NCBI GenBank assembly: GCA_009801085.1
Contig: VNWV01000046.1
Span: 1 to 64,000 of the forward strand
Length of the DNA stretch: 64,000 bases
Source: Lasiodiplodia sp. COLG20
Lineage: Eukaryota > Ascomycota > Dothideomycetes > Botryosphaeriales > Botryosphaeriaceae
Direction of reading: 5' to 3'
A model generated the notes under the pieces. That model was not told the origin of the DNA. It searched no databases and saw nothing but the letters and a program-made list of their open reading frames with translations. Shown one piece after another: positions 34,517-46,330 of the stretch; position 1 is the first letter of the stretch; every line of letters starts with the position of its first letter. Both the position numbers and the translations under genes were made by a program.

Positions 34517-36735
34517 CTTTAACTACTATTCTTATAAGAGAAGAAAAATAGCTAATTAAAATTATTAACTAAAAATAAAAAGTATTAATCTAGTATAGAA
34601 ATTACTAATAAATAGTAATAGCTAATAACGAAATATAAAACGTTTCGATAAAACCTTCGCTATAGCTAATTATAGCTAACTTATAATATATAATCTAACG
34701 TAACTAAAAATAGCTAGAATAGCTTTAGTAGAAATTACGCGATTAGAAAACGAAGAACTAGAGATTAGTAAATTAACTTACTAGCGTTTAGTAATCTACT
34801 CTCTTTAGTATATCTACGATAAAAATATAAGTTAATACGCTAAATTTATAAACTAATTTTAAAGTTAAGGTCTCGAAACCGAACTTCTACTATAAAAACT
34901 ATAAGAAGACTTAGAACTTTTTTATATAGTTTAATAACTATCTCTATTTCTTAGAAAGTTAAATTACTATTTTTATTAAAAAAGTTTTATTCGCTAGTAC
35001 GTTTCTTAGAGATATAGTCGAACGTTAGTTTCGTCTTTATAAAAGAAAATATTAGAAGTAATTTAACGACTATAGCGAAAAAACTACTTAGCTCTTTAAT
35101 AGCTATAAAGTCTTTATTAAGAGACTTCGTAACGTCTTCGTAGCTATTAATAAATCTAAAAAAGCTATAGATACTCTACTAAGTATTAAATAAAAGACTT
35201 TTATTTTAGACTATAACGTTCGCTTTTATAACGTATTATATACTATAGAAGTTCTATATACGAACGCGCTACTTTATATATAATATAAATTAAAACTTAA
35301 GAAGAAAATCTAAAAGACTCTAATCTATTATTCTAAGTAGAAGACTCTACTAGACCTTATAAATAAGATCTAAAAACTAGACTAGCTATAAAACGAGTAC
35401 TAATAGAATAAAGAAGAGTATAATAATAATAACTTCTAATTTAAAAGAGCGCTTTAATATACGTAAGAAAAAAATAACGCTATAAAACTTAATACTGTAA
35501 GAAAAAAAAAGAGTAAAAAGTTTAATAACTAAGAAAAAAATAAGCGTTAAACTCGTAAATAAACTCTATAAAAGTAGATCTAATTTAACCGAGACTAGTA
35601 CTTCTACTACGAAGAAAAATAGAATAAAATATATCGATAGAAGTATTTATAGAGAAAAAAGACACGCTAAATACGATAGCTAATAAAAAAAACTAAAAAG
35701 AGCTTTAAAGAGTCTTCTTCGCTACTATTAAATAAGTTAGTTACGTAGCTATAAGCTAGACCGTCTATTACGACGATAATTATTTAATCTATAAGAGCGA
35801 TAAATAAAATAGAAATTAGTATCTAAAGAAGTCTTAATACGTTAACGCTATCTTATAAATATTAAAGTAGTAAAAGATCGACGACTTCGTTAAAAAGCTA
35901 TCTTTAAACGACGACTTAGTAAATAGTAATATAGAAGAACTCTATAATAGTACGTCTAAGTCTAGCGAGACGAAAGAATAGAACGAGATCGATAAAACTA
36001 TATAAAAATAGTTTAAAAAGAAAGTTAACTCTCTTTAGAAAAATCTCTAAGAAGCGTCTAAAAAACCTACGCTATAATAAATTTAGAAGTATTTAAGATA
36101 ATACGAAAATATTCGATAGATATATAAGAATAGACGTACTATTAACTAGATTCTAAACTCTAGTCTAGAGATCTCTACTTAGTAGTACTAGTACTATTAT
36201 AGAACTCTCTAGTAATAGACTTACTACGAAGACTACTAGTCTCTTTAAAAATCTAATACGGCTAGAAACGCCTTAAAAATAACTAATTAGCTTTAGAACG
36301 AAGTACGTAACGTCTAAATTTAAAAGAATAGATAGTATTTCTAAAAACTAGTTTAAATTCTAGATACTTAAGACATTATTATTCTAAAAAAGAACTAGCT
36401 ATATTAACGACTATACTTTCGTAACTTAACGTCGTCGTATTAATATCGAATTATAGTAGAAGTACTATACTAGTAACGATAGATCCGACGTAATAGAGTT
36501 TAGATATAGTAGAAAAACTTAACGCTCTAAATAGAATAACTACGTAAAGCTATTCTTTAGAATCTAATATAGTCGAAAAACTAAACGGTCTCTCTAGTTA
36601 GAAATCTTAGAAGAGGCCGTTAGTAAGATCTTTTAACTAGATTATATATATATCGAATAAAAAAATACCTATCGAAAATAAACTCTTTAAACTATTATAT
36701 ATATCCGTTCGTATTAGTAACTATAGAGTAATAAT
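34517..36735 (+). pseudogene. gag: gag of element F (divergent), RIP-inactivated
   Basis: The leader matches the other copies, but from about 34610 the sequence differs from the gag of A, B and E (GATAATAACGAAATATAAAA type). Similarity returns from about 35500, where the nucleocapsid region and its surroundings (GTATTTATAGAGAAAAAAGA, 35643) parallel G and H. All frames contain TAA/TAG. The family is clear from position and downstream collinearity; exact ends are not. Confidence 0.6.
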
Positions 36736-39700
36736 AATAATCGATAGCGACGCTTAAGAGAACTTTATAAATCTAGTATACGTTAATAAAAGCTATATAT
36801 ACTACTAAACGAAGAATCGCCCGTATCTACTAAAAATAGTAAATAGATTACCCGCTAAGTAAGACTAAATCCGACTAAAAACGAAAATAATATCGTTATT
36901 CTTAAAAAACTATAAGAAATATATTAATCTAGATATTATAGAAATTCTTAGACACGATATTATTCTTAAAATATCGTAGCTTAAAATCTATAAGTCGTAT
37001 ATTCGCTAGAAAACTAGAGAAATTATATTCTCGAACGAAAACTACGTACGATATCTTACGACTACTAAACGCCGCTAGACGCTAGAAGCTAGAACTAGAG
37101 CTAGTAGCTAGAGCTAGAAGAGTTAGAGTCTAAGCTAGAAGTTAAAAGCTTAGAGCGTAGAGCTAAAAAAAAGCGTAAATATTTAAAAAATATCTCTAGT
37201 AGCTATTAAACGTATAAGACGTCGAGAAGAAAAAGTCTATTAACTTTATTTAAAATCTAGTAAGAAAATAGAATATAGAATCGTCGCTAAAATATAGCGA
37301 TTAAAAACGAGGTCTTATATAGAGAATAACTATCTAAAGTTAGTCGAAAAAGACTATCTCTAGAGAATATACGCTAGATACGACGAAAGACTCGTTAAAA
37401 AAACTATTTAGTCGAATAAAAAATATATCGTAAGTAATATCTAGACGAAGATAGATAACTTTAAAAGAAAGAAAGCTTTAATATCGAAACTTAAAACGAT
37501 ATTTCTATAGTTTTAAAGATAGTAACTAGTATTTTAAAAAAAAGAAAAAAAATAGCTATCGAAGTACTAACTATAAAATTACGAGATACTTTTCGTTCTA
37601 GAAACGTAGTTCGCGTTTAAACTAATCTACTTTCTCTCTTAGAAGAAGAGTAAAACTTTAAAAAAATATATTAAAAAGAACGTAGAACGAGATTATATAT
37701 AATCTTTATTATTATTAACTAAATACTCTATTCTATTCGTTTTAAAGAAAAACGATAAGCTCTATTTCTATATTAATTATAGATAGCTAAACGATATTAT
37801 AATAAAAAACTAATACTTATTATCTCGTATCGACGAGCTATAGAATAAGATTTAAAAGACGAAATTCTTTACTAAATTCGATCTTAAAGACGACTATTAT
37901 CTCGTATAAATTAAGAAAGAAGAAGAATAGAAGACGACGTTTTAAATACGTTACGATTATTTTAAATATATAGTTATACTATTCGAGCTTACTAATACTT
38001 CGATAATATTTTAGAGCTTAGTTAATAACGTCTTATATTTATATTTAGACGTATTTTATATAGCTTATTTAGATAATATTCTAATCTACTTAAAAACTCT
38101 CGAAGAATATACGAAATATATTAAGAAGATTCTAGACGTACTCTAAGAATAGAGATTATTTATTATATTCGAGAAATACGAATAGTACTTTTAGAAGATA
38201 GAATATCTAGAATTTATTATTATTTCGAACTATATTAGTATAAACGAAGCTAAATTAGACGTAATTCGAGACTAGTCTATATTAAAAACCGTTAAGAAAG
38301 TATAATTCTTTCTTAGTTTTACTAACTTTTACCGTAAATTTATCGAAAAATATACGATAGTATATAAGTTACTTACAAAACTTACTCGAAAAAAGTATAA
38401 ATTTAAATAAAAAAAAGAGTAATAACGCGTATTTAACTCGTTAAAGTAAATATTCTACGAAGTCTTTATTCTTAAAATTTATAATCTTAAGCTTTCTATC
38501 GTTATAAAAACTAACGTATTAAACTATACTATTAAAATCTATCTTAGTTAGCTCGATAAGTAAGAAAGACTCTATCTAATTACGTACTATTCTAGAAAAA
38601 TAACGTCTTTAGAGCTTAACTACGACGTCTATAATAAGAAACTTCTAGCTATCGTTATAGTATTTAAAGAATAAAGATACTACTTAGAAGACGTAAAGTA
38701 CTAAATATTAGTATACTATAACTATAAGAATCTTACGTACTTTACTACTATAAAGAAATTAACTAGAAGATAAATTAGATAGACTAAAGAACTAGCGTTA
38801 TACGATATAAAGATTATCTATAAAAAGAGATTCGAGAATACTCGCGTAGACGCGCTAAATAGAAGAGCTAACTATATTAAAAAGAAACTAAAACTATAGT
38901 CTATAATACTTAACGAGTAGAAAAACGAAACTCTTATATCTACTAGAACGTACGTATCTATATTTAAAATTACTTAATTATAGCTTAAGAAGAATCTAAA
39001 AACTAATTTATCGCTTATCTTAATTAGACTACTAGCGCTAGTAATATATCTAAAAGATAACGTTTAAACGTAAAAGATTCGAGAAGTCTACGTCTATAAC
39101 GTAATAGTCTAAAAACTTAAAAAAGTAGAAAACGACTCTCAAATTACGTACGACGTAGAAGATATAATTTTATATTTAAAATTAATCTACGTCTCGATAA
39201 AACTTTAGAAAGAACTTATTAGAGATATCTACGAAGTATTAATATATAATTACTAAGAAATTAAAAAGACGATAAAGCGAATAACTAAAAATTACTACTT
39301 CTAAAGTCTAAGAAGAATAGTCTAGAAGGTAGTTTTATAATATAACTTATATATTAAAAATAAGACCGCGAGATACGTATTCTATAGACTACTTTAACTA
39401 ATCGTAGCTCTAAAAAAATTCTAGTAATTAATCTCGCTAGACTTTATTACGAATTTATTTAAGTTAGCTAAATTCTTAACTAATATTAAATACGACTCGA
39501 TTCTAGTTATCGTCGATAGACTTACTAAGTACGCGTACTATCTACTATATTTTAAATTAATAAACGCGAAAGAATTAGCCTATATATTTTTTAAAATAAT
39601 TCTAGATAACTACGAGTTATTAGAAGAGCTCGTATTAAATAAAGATCGATTATTTATATTTTAATTTTAGTAAAATTTTATTTAATAGCTTAGAGCTAAG

Positions 39701-40565
39701 TATAAACTCTCGATAACGATATACTCTTAAACGAACGAATAGACTAAGCGTACGAACTAAACGCTAGAATAGTATTTACGCTATTATCTTAACTATATTT
39801 AAAATAATTAGATTATATTACTATTACTAGTATAATTCGCGTATAATAGCTTAAAGATATTAGCTACTTAAAAAACTTCGTTCTACGCTAATTATAGATA
39901 CGAATCGATAGTCTATAAAGAGAAGATTTTAAGCGAATCTCTAGTCTAAAAAGAAATTTTTAAGACGAACTAGCTAAAAAAGCTCTATAAATAGCTTAGT
40001 CTCGATATTAAATTTAACGAATATTTAATATTCTACTACTATAATAGACGGTACTAGAAGATACTAAAGCTAAAAAAAGAAAATAAAGTTTATCTTTTTA
40101 AAAGAAATATTAAAACTCGATAACTAAATAGTAAATTAAACTTTAAAAAAATTAGACTATTTAAAATTAAAAAAAAGCTAGACGAAGTTATATATCGTCT
40201 TAAGCTATCTAGTACTATACGAATAAATCTAGTTTTCTATATAAAACTATTTAAACTAGCTTTAGAAAACGCTATTTTAGTAGAATAAACGAAAGAAATA
40301 ATTCTAAAAAATCTAAACGTCGACGAAAATAAAGACTAAATCGTAGAAAAAATTCTTAATAGCGACTACTATAATAGTTAATTTAAATATTTTATTAAGT
40401 AGAAAGAAGACTAAAATAATATTTAAAAACTACTAGAAAATTACGAAAACTATAGAGACTTTATTATAGACTTCTATCGCTAAAATTTAGATCGATCTAA
40501 GCTAGAGATACGTTAATTACGAAAGCGTCTAAAAATCTAAAATTAAAATCTAAAGTCTAACGCGT
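36736..40565 (+). pseudogene. pol: pol of element F (PR-RT-RNase H-IN-chromodomain), RIP-inactivated
   Basis: Protease I-I-D-S-D-A at 36738-36756. Hexamer tract at 37085-37150. RT L-Y-F-Y-I-N-Y-R-stop-L-N-D at about 37760. Y-L-D-N-I-L at 38061-38090. RNase H I-K-T-N-V-L-N-Y at about 38505-38540. Integrase L-D-F-I-T and V-D-R-L-T-K-Y-A-Y-Y-L at 39438-39545. Chromodomain F-I-K-stop-K-E-D at 40385-40440. More heavily mutated than A or B. Confidence 0.82.
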
Positions 40566-40921
40566 CTAGTTAACTAGCTTAAACGTCTTTAATAGTGTAG
40601 TATTCGAGCTAGCCTCGAGAAATCTAATAGTCTAGATAGAACTTATAAAGATATTAGCTAAGAACTTACTACGTAAACGCTTTAGCGATCGCTTTATCTT
40701 AGTAAAATTAGAGTTAATCGACTTTTTAGTCGTATAAGTAGACTTAAGTCGATTTAACTTTTTAAGTTTCTCTATAGTCGTTATCTTACGAGATAGTATT
40801 AGCTAAATTTAACGCTTTAGAAGGTTCTTCTACTTCTCTAGCCGTAAAAAACGAACTATTATAGTCTATATAGTCTTACGAGTCTTTTTTCGATCTATAT
40901 AAAACTTCGCGCGCGCTTAAT
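40566..40921 (-). pseudogene. antisense accessory gene of element F, C-terminal part (split by G)
   Basis: Its end is the stop TAG at 40566 (CGCGTCTAGTTAACTAGC in plus reading), and the sequence is collinear in reverse with G's antisense gene. At 40921 element G is inserted; the N-terminal part should continue in 49645-49932, which resembles the corresponding part of H and G only loosely. Confidence 0.45.
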
Positions 40922-41676
40922 TATAATAGTAGACTTCTTCTACTAAGCTTCGAAGTCACTTAGTAGGTCGAATAAACCGTAGAGTTTACCTTAAAGAGAT
41001 AAGAGAGAAAGAATAATAATTAGACGAGGAAAGTATTACGTAATTATATAATATATAGTAAGCCGGTTACCTCTAACTAAGAAGTCTTAATTAGAACTTT
41101 AAGTTAACTATCGAGGGTTAAGTATCTAGCTAACAAGTATATCTATATATCGTAGAAAAGCTAGTTATAATCTAGATCTATATAAGTTAGATTTAATAGG
41201 GTTAAATCTATACGGGTTAGATCTATACAGATCTATAATAAGGCGTACGTAATCTAAGCGTCTAGAGCGTTTTTTTAACCTTTAAACGATCGTAATATCG
41301 TACTATATCTTACTCGTTTCTTTTCTTATCCGCTTTTCAGCTTTCTACCTTCGTATACTACTTTAGAACGATTATACGTCTAGACCTTCGATTCTTAGTC
41401 TAATTCTATAGTCTTTTATTTTATAGAAGATTCTCTAGTCCGTACTTCTTATTAGAGTTATTACGCTCTTATAGACGTTCTTTCCATATAAACTTTAGCT
41501 ATTATCTACTAGAGTTCTCGTACGCGCCGTTATCTCGTATTCTCTAGATTTTCGTACGGGATCTAAGACCGTACGACTCTTTCGCCCGTAAGGCTCTTAG
41601 TCTTTACGACGAGTTCTTTCGTACGGACTTTCCGCCCTTAAGGTTATAAAGCCCGTATTTTCTAAAGTTCGTAATA
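40922..41676 (-). repeat. 3' LTR of element G (755 bp)
   Basis: It starts TATAATAGTAGACTTCTTCT and ends AGTTCGTAATA, followed by the reversed polypurine tract CTACCCCTTCTCTTAGAG. Confidence 0.93.
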
Positions 41677-41794
41677 CTACCCCTTCTCTTAGAGATCTTC
41701 GGTCCGAAGATTCTTTTAAGTTTCTACGATATATATCGCGACTATTTTCTTATTTTTTCTTTTTTCTTTTATTAGTAAGTTTTCTTTTTTCGCG

Positions 41795-42463
41795 ATGTCC
41801 TCAAAGTCTTATAAGCGTAAGCGATTTTAGCAACGAGCTAAGTATCTTATTTTAGAGAACGAGATCGATCGTAATGATACCGCGATATCGCTTTCTTATT
41901 TCTCTTACTTACTTTTAAACGTCGAGAAGGACGAGAGTAATTCTTTCTTTATTTTCTATAAGATAGATAGAGTCTATTCTCGTTATAGTAAGTACGCGTA
42001 GTAGGGTAAGTCTACGTATAATACTAGTAGTTTAAACTATTCTAATTATCTATTTCTTATTCTTTTATCTTTACTATAGCTAACTCTTTATTTAGTTATT
42101 CGCCTCCGCTAGACCCTTCTAAAGACTAATTAGATTAAGAAGAAGATATATTAGAAGCTTTATACTTTTATAGCTCGTCTAGACCGCGCGAAGAAGTAGC
42201 GTTCGTTACTTCGTCGTCGAACGGCCTTAATACTTTCTTTTAAGACTAAGACTATAGAGAAGCTAGAGAAGTTAAATCGCTTAAAGTCTACTTAAAAGAC
42301 TAGAAATCCCGTTAATCTCGAAAATACTAAGAAGGGGCGGTCGCTAAAACGTTTACGTAGCGAGCTCTTAGCTAATATCTTTACGGGTTCTATCTAGACG
42401 GTTAGATCTTCTAGAGCTAGTTTTAATACTACGCTACCGAAGGGTTCCGAATTAGTTAATTAG
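41795..42463 (+). pseudogene. antisense accessory gene of element G, start codon kept, 223 codons
   Basis: An ATG survives at 41795 (ATG TCC TCA AAG TCT TAT AAG CGT) and one frame runs to TAG at 42461, 669 nt, interrupted only by TAG/TAA. The N-terminal half holds Y-S-R-Y-S-K-Y-A-stop-stop-G-K-S-T-Y, probably a Cys cluster before RIP (TGT/TGC to TAT/TAC). The C-terminal half has A-R-L-D-R-A-K-K-stop-R and E-K-L-E-K-L-N-R-L-K, a charged coiled-coil pattern. GTAAGT at 41988 and 42006 and CTAACTCTTTATTTAG ending at 42095 could be intron signals; removing 42006-42095 (90 nt) would keep the frame. Opposite to gag-pol. Function unknown. Confidence 0.62.
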
Positions 42464-45400
42464 ACGCGTTAGACTCTAGATTTTAATTTCAAATTCTTAG
42501 GTATTTTCGTAATTAACGCGTCTCTAGCTTAGATTAATCTAGATTTTAACGATAGAAGTCTTTAATAAGATTTTTATAGCCTTCGCAGTTTTCTAGTGGT
42601 TTTTAGATATTATTCTAGTCTTCTTTCTACTTAATAAGGTATCCGAATTAACCGTTATAGTAGCCGCTATCGAGAATTTTTTCTACGACTTAATCTTTAT
42701 TCTTATCGACGTTTAGGTTTTCTAGAGTTATTTCTTCGGTTTATTCTACTAGAGTAGCGTTTTCTAGGGCTAGTTTAAGTAGTTCTACGTAGAATACTAG
42801 ATTTATCCGTATAGTACTAGATAGCTTAAGATAATATATAACTTCGTCTAACTTTTCTTTAATCTCGAATAGTTCGATTTTCTTAAAGTCTAATTTACTA
42901 TTTAGCCGTTAAGTTTTAATGTTTCTTCTAAGAAGGTAAACTTTATTCCCTCTTTTTAGCTTTAGTATCTTTTAGTACCGTCTATTATAGTAGTAGAATA
43001 TTAAATATCTATTAAATTTAATGTCGAGGCTAAGCTATTTATAAAGTTTCTTTAGCTAGTTCGCCTTAAGAATTTCTTTCTAGGCTAATAATTCGCTTAA
43101 GATTTTTTCTTTATAAGCTATTAGCTCGCGCCTATAATTAGCGTAGAATAGAGACTTTTAGATAGCTAACGCCTTCGAGCTATTATACGCAAATTATATT
43201 AATAATAGTAATATAACCTAATTATCTTAAATATAGTTAAGATAATAGCGTAGATACTACTCTAGCGTTTAATTTATACGCTTAGTCTATCTATTTATTT
43301 AAGAGTATATCGTTATCGAGAGTTTATACTTAGCTCTAAACTATCGAGTAAGGCTCTACTAGAATTAAAATGTAAATAACTAATTTTTATTCGATATAAG
43401 CTCTTCTAATAGTCTATAATTATCTAAAATTATTCTAAGAAATATATAGGCTAGTTCTTTTACTTTTACTAATTTAAGATATAGTAGATAATACGCGTAC
43501 TTAGTAAGTCTATCGACTATAACTAGAATCGAGTCGTACTTAATATTAGTTAAGAGTTCGACTAACTCGGATAGATTCGTAATAAAGTCTAGTAAAATTA
43601 ATTACTAGAGTCTCTTTAAGACTACAATTAGCTAGAGTAGTTCGTAGAGTACGTGTCTTACAGTCTTACTTTAGATATATAAGTCGTATTACGAGACTAC
43701 CTTCTAAACTATTCTTCTTAAGCTCTAAAAGTAGTAGTTTTTAGTTATTTACTCTATCGTCTTTTCTATTTCTTAGTAACTATATATTAGTACTTCATAG
43801 ATATCTCTAACGAGTTTCTTCCGAAGTTTTACCGGGACGTAGATTAATTTTAAATATAGAATTATATCTTTTACGTCTCGTATAATTTAAAAGTCGTTTT
43901 TTACCTTTCTAAGTTTCTAGACTATTACATCGTAGACGTAGACTTCTCGAATTTTTCGCGTTTAGATATTACCTTCTAGGCGTATCGCCGACGCTAGTAG
44001 CCTAATCGAGATAAGCGATAGATTAGTTTCTAGATTTCTCTTAAGCTATAATTAAGCGATTCTAAATATAGATACGCACGTTTTAGCGAGTATAAAAGTT
44101 CTATCTTTCTACTATTTAAGTACCGTAGGCTATAGTTCTAGTTTTTCTTCTATATAGTCGGCTTTTCTACTTAGCGCGTCTACGCGAGCGTTTTTAAATT
44201 TCTTTCTATAGATAATCTTTATATCGTATAACGCTAATTCTTTAGCCTATCTAACTTATCTTTTAGTCAGTTTTTTTATAGTAGTAAAGTACGTAAGATT
44301 CTTATAGTCGTAGTATACTAATATCTAGTATCTTACGTTTTCTAGATAGTACCTCTATTTCTTAAATATTATAACGATAGCTAAGAGTTTCTTATTATAG
44401 ACGTCGTAGTTAAGCTCTAGAGATATTATTTTTCTTAAGTAGTACGTAATTAGGTATAGTCGTTCTTATTCGTCTAACTAACTAATATAGGCGTCGATAG
44501 CGTAGTCTAATACGTCAGTTTTTATAACGATAGAGAGCTCGAGGTTATAAATTTCGAGAATAGAGACTTTATAGAATATTTATTTTAGTAAGTCGAATAC
44601 TCGTTATTACTTCTCTTTCTATTTAAACCTCTATTCTTTTCGAGTTAGGCGGGTAAGTAGCTCGTATACTACCGCGTATTTATTAATAAATTTACGATAA
44701 AAGTTAGCGAAACTAAGAAAGAATTGTACTTTCTTAACGGTTTTTAATATAAACTAGTCTCTAATTACGTCTAATTTAGCTTCGTCTATACTAATATAGT
44801 CTAGAGTAATAATAAATTCTAGGTATTCTACTTTCTAGAAGTATTATTCGTATTTTTTAGATATAATAGATAGTTTCTATTCTTAAAATACGTTTAGAAC
44901 CTTCTTAATATATTCTATATATTCTTCGAGGATTTTTAAGTAGATTAAGATGTTATCTAGATACGCTATATAAAATATATCTAAATACGAACGTAATACG
45001 TTATTAACTAGACTCTAGAATGTCGCCGAGGCGTTAGTAAGCCTAAACGATATAACTATATACTTAAAGTAATCGTAACATATTCGAAACGCTATCTTTT
45101 ATTCTTCTTCTTCTTTAATTTATACGAGGTAATAGCCGTCTCTAAAGTTAAATTTAGTAAAGAACTTCGTCTCTCGAGTTTTATTTTATAGCTCGTCGAT
45201 ATAGAGTAATAGATAACGATTTTTTATCGTAATATCGTTTAGCTATCTATAATCGATATAGAAGTAGAGCTTATCGTTTTTCTTTAAGACGAATAAAATA
45301 GAATATCTAGCCGGTAATGACGAAGACCGTATATAACCTCGTTTAATATTCTTATTAATATATTCTCTTAAAGTCTCACTTTTCTTCTATAAGAGGGAGT

Positions 45401-46330
45401 AGATTAGCTTAAATACGGGCTACGTTTCTAGAATAAGAAGTATTTTATAATTCTATAATTAGTATTTTAGTAATTATTCTTTTTCTCTTTTCTAGAACAC
45501 CGACTACTATTTCTAAAACTATAGAGGTATCGTTTCTAGTTTTAATATTAGGACTTTCTTTCTCTTAGAGTTATCTACCTTCTTCTAGATATTACTTATA
45601 ATATATTCTCTATCTAGCTAGATAGTTTTTTTAACGGGTCTTTCGTCGTATCTAACGTATATTCTCTAGAAATAGTCTTCTTTAACTAACTTTAGATAGT
45701 TATTCTTCGTATAAGGCCTCGTTAATCGCTATATTTTAGCTACGATTTTCTATTTTATTTTCTTACTAGGTTTAAGATATATTTTATAAATTCTCTCGTC
45801 TTAGCGCCTTATACGCCGAATTACCGTATAGAATATTTTCTAGATATTAACGAAGTCTAGTACTTCTACGTCTTTTTTTAGCTTTACGTTTTAAGCTTTT
45901 AGCTTCTAGCTCTAGCTCTAGCTCTTCTAACTCTAGCTTCTAGCTCTAGCTCTATTCTCTAATATCTAGCTTATTCGTTCTACGGTAGCGAGGTATTTTA
46001 TACATTTCTCTTTCGAGAAACTAACTTTTTTCGTACTCTAGTTAATTTATAGCTCGTATATCTTAAGCTATAGTATTCTAAGAATAATATCGTATTCCGA
46101 GATCGTTATAAGGTCTAGATTAATATATTTCTTATAATTATCGATAGAAATAGAGATCGTGCCGATCTCTAAGCGGATTTATTTCTATTTAGCCGGTAAT
46201 CTATCTATAATAACTAGTAAGTAAGGGTAGTTCTTTATTTAGTAGTATATATATAGCTTAGTAATATAGACGAGATAAATAAAATTTCCTTACGCGCTAC
46301 TATCGATTATAGCTATTATACGATAGTTAC
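42464..46330 (-). pseudogene. pol: pol of element G (PR-RT-RNase H-IN-chromodomain), RIP-inactivated
   Basis: Minus-strand landmarks: protease active site at about 46325-46297. Hexamer tract (GCTAGA)n at 45900-45955. RT L-Y-F-Y-I-D-Y-R from 45269. YLDD-type motif at about 44975-44940. RNase H around 44560-44510. Integrase V-D-R-L region at about 43535-43495. Chromodomain at about 42655-42590. RIP load is moderate. Asp of D-Y-R is kept, unlike in A and B. Confidence 0.83.

Noticed and set aside
3827..40921. A stop-codon-reassigned genetic code (TAA/TAG read as Gln)
   Set aside because: The same copies also show Gly to Asp/Ser, Asp to Asn, Cys to Tyr and lost ATG starts, and Trp positions are stops too; C-to-T mutation on both strands explains all of these.
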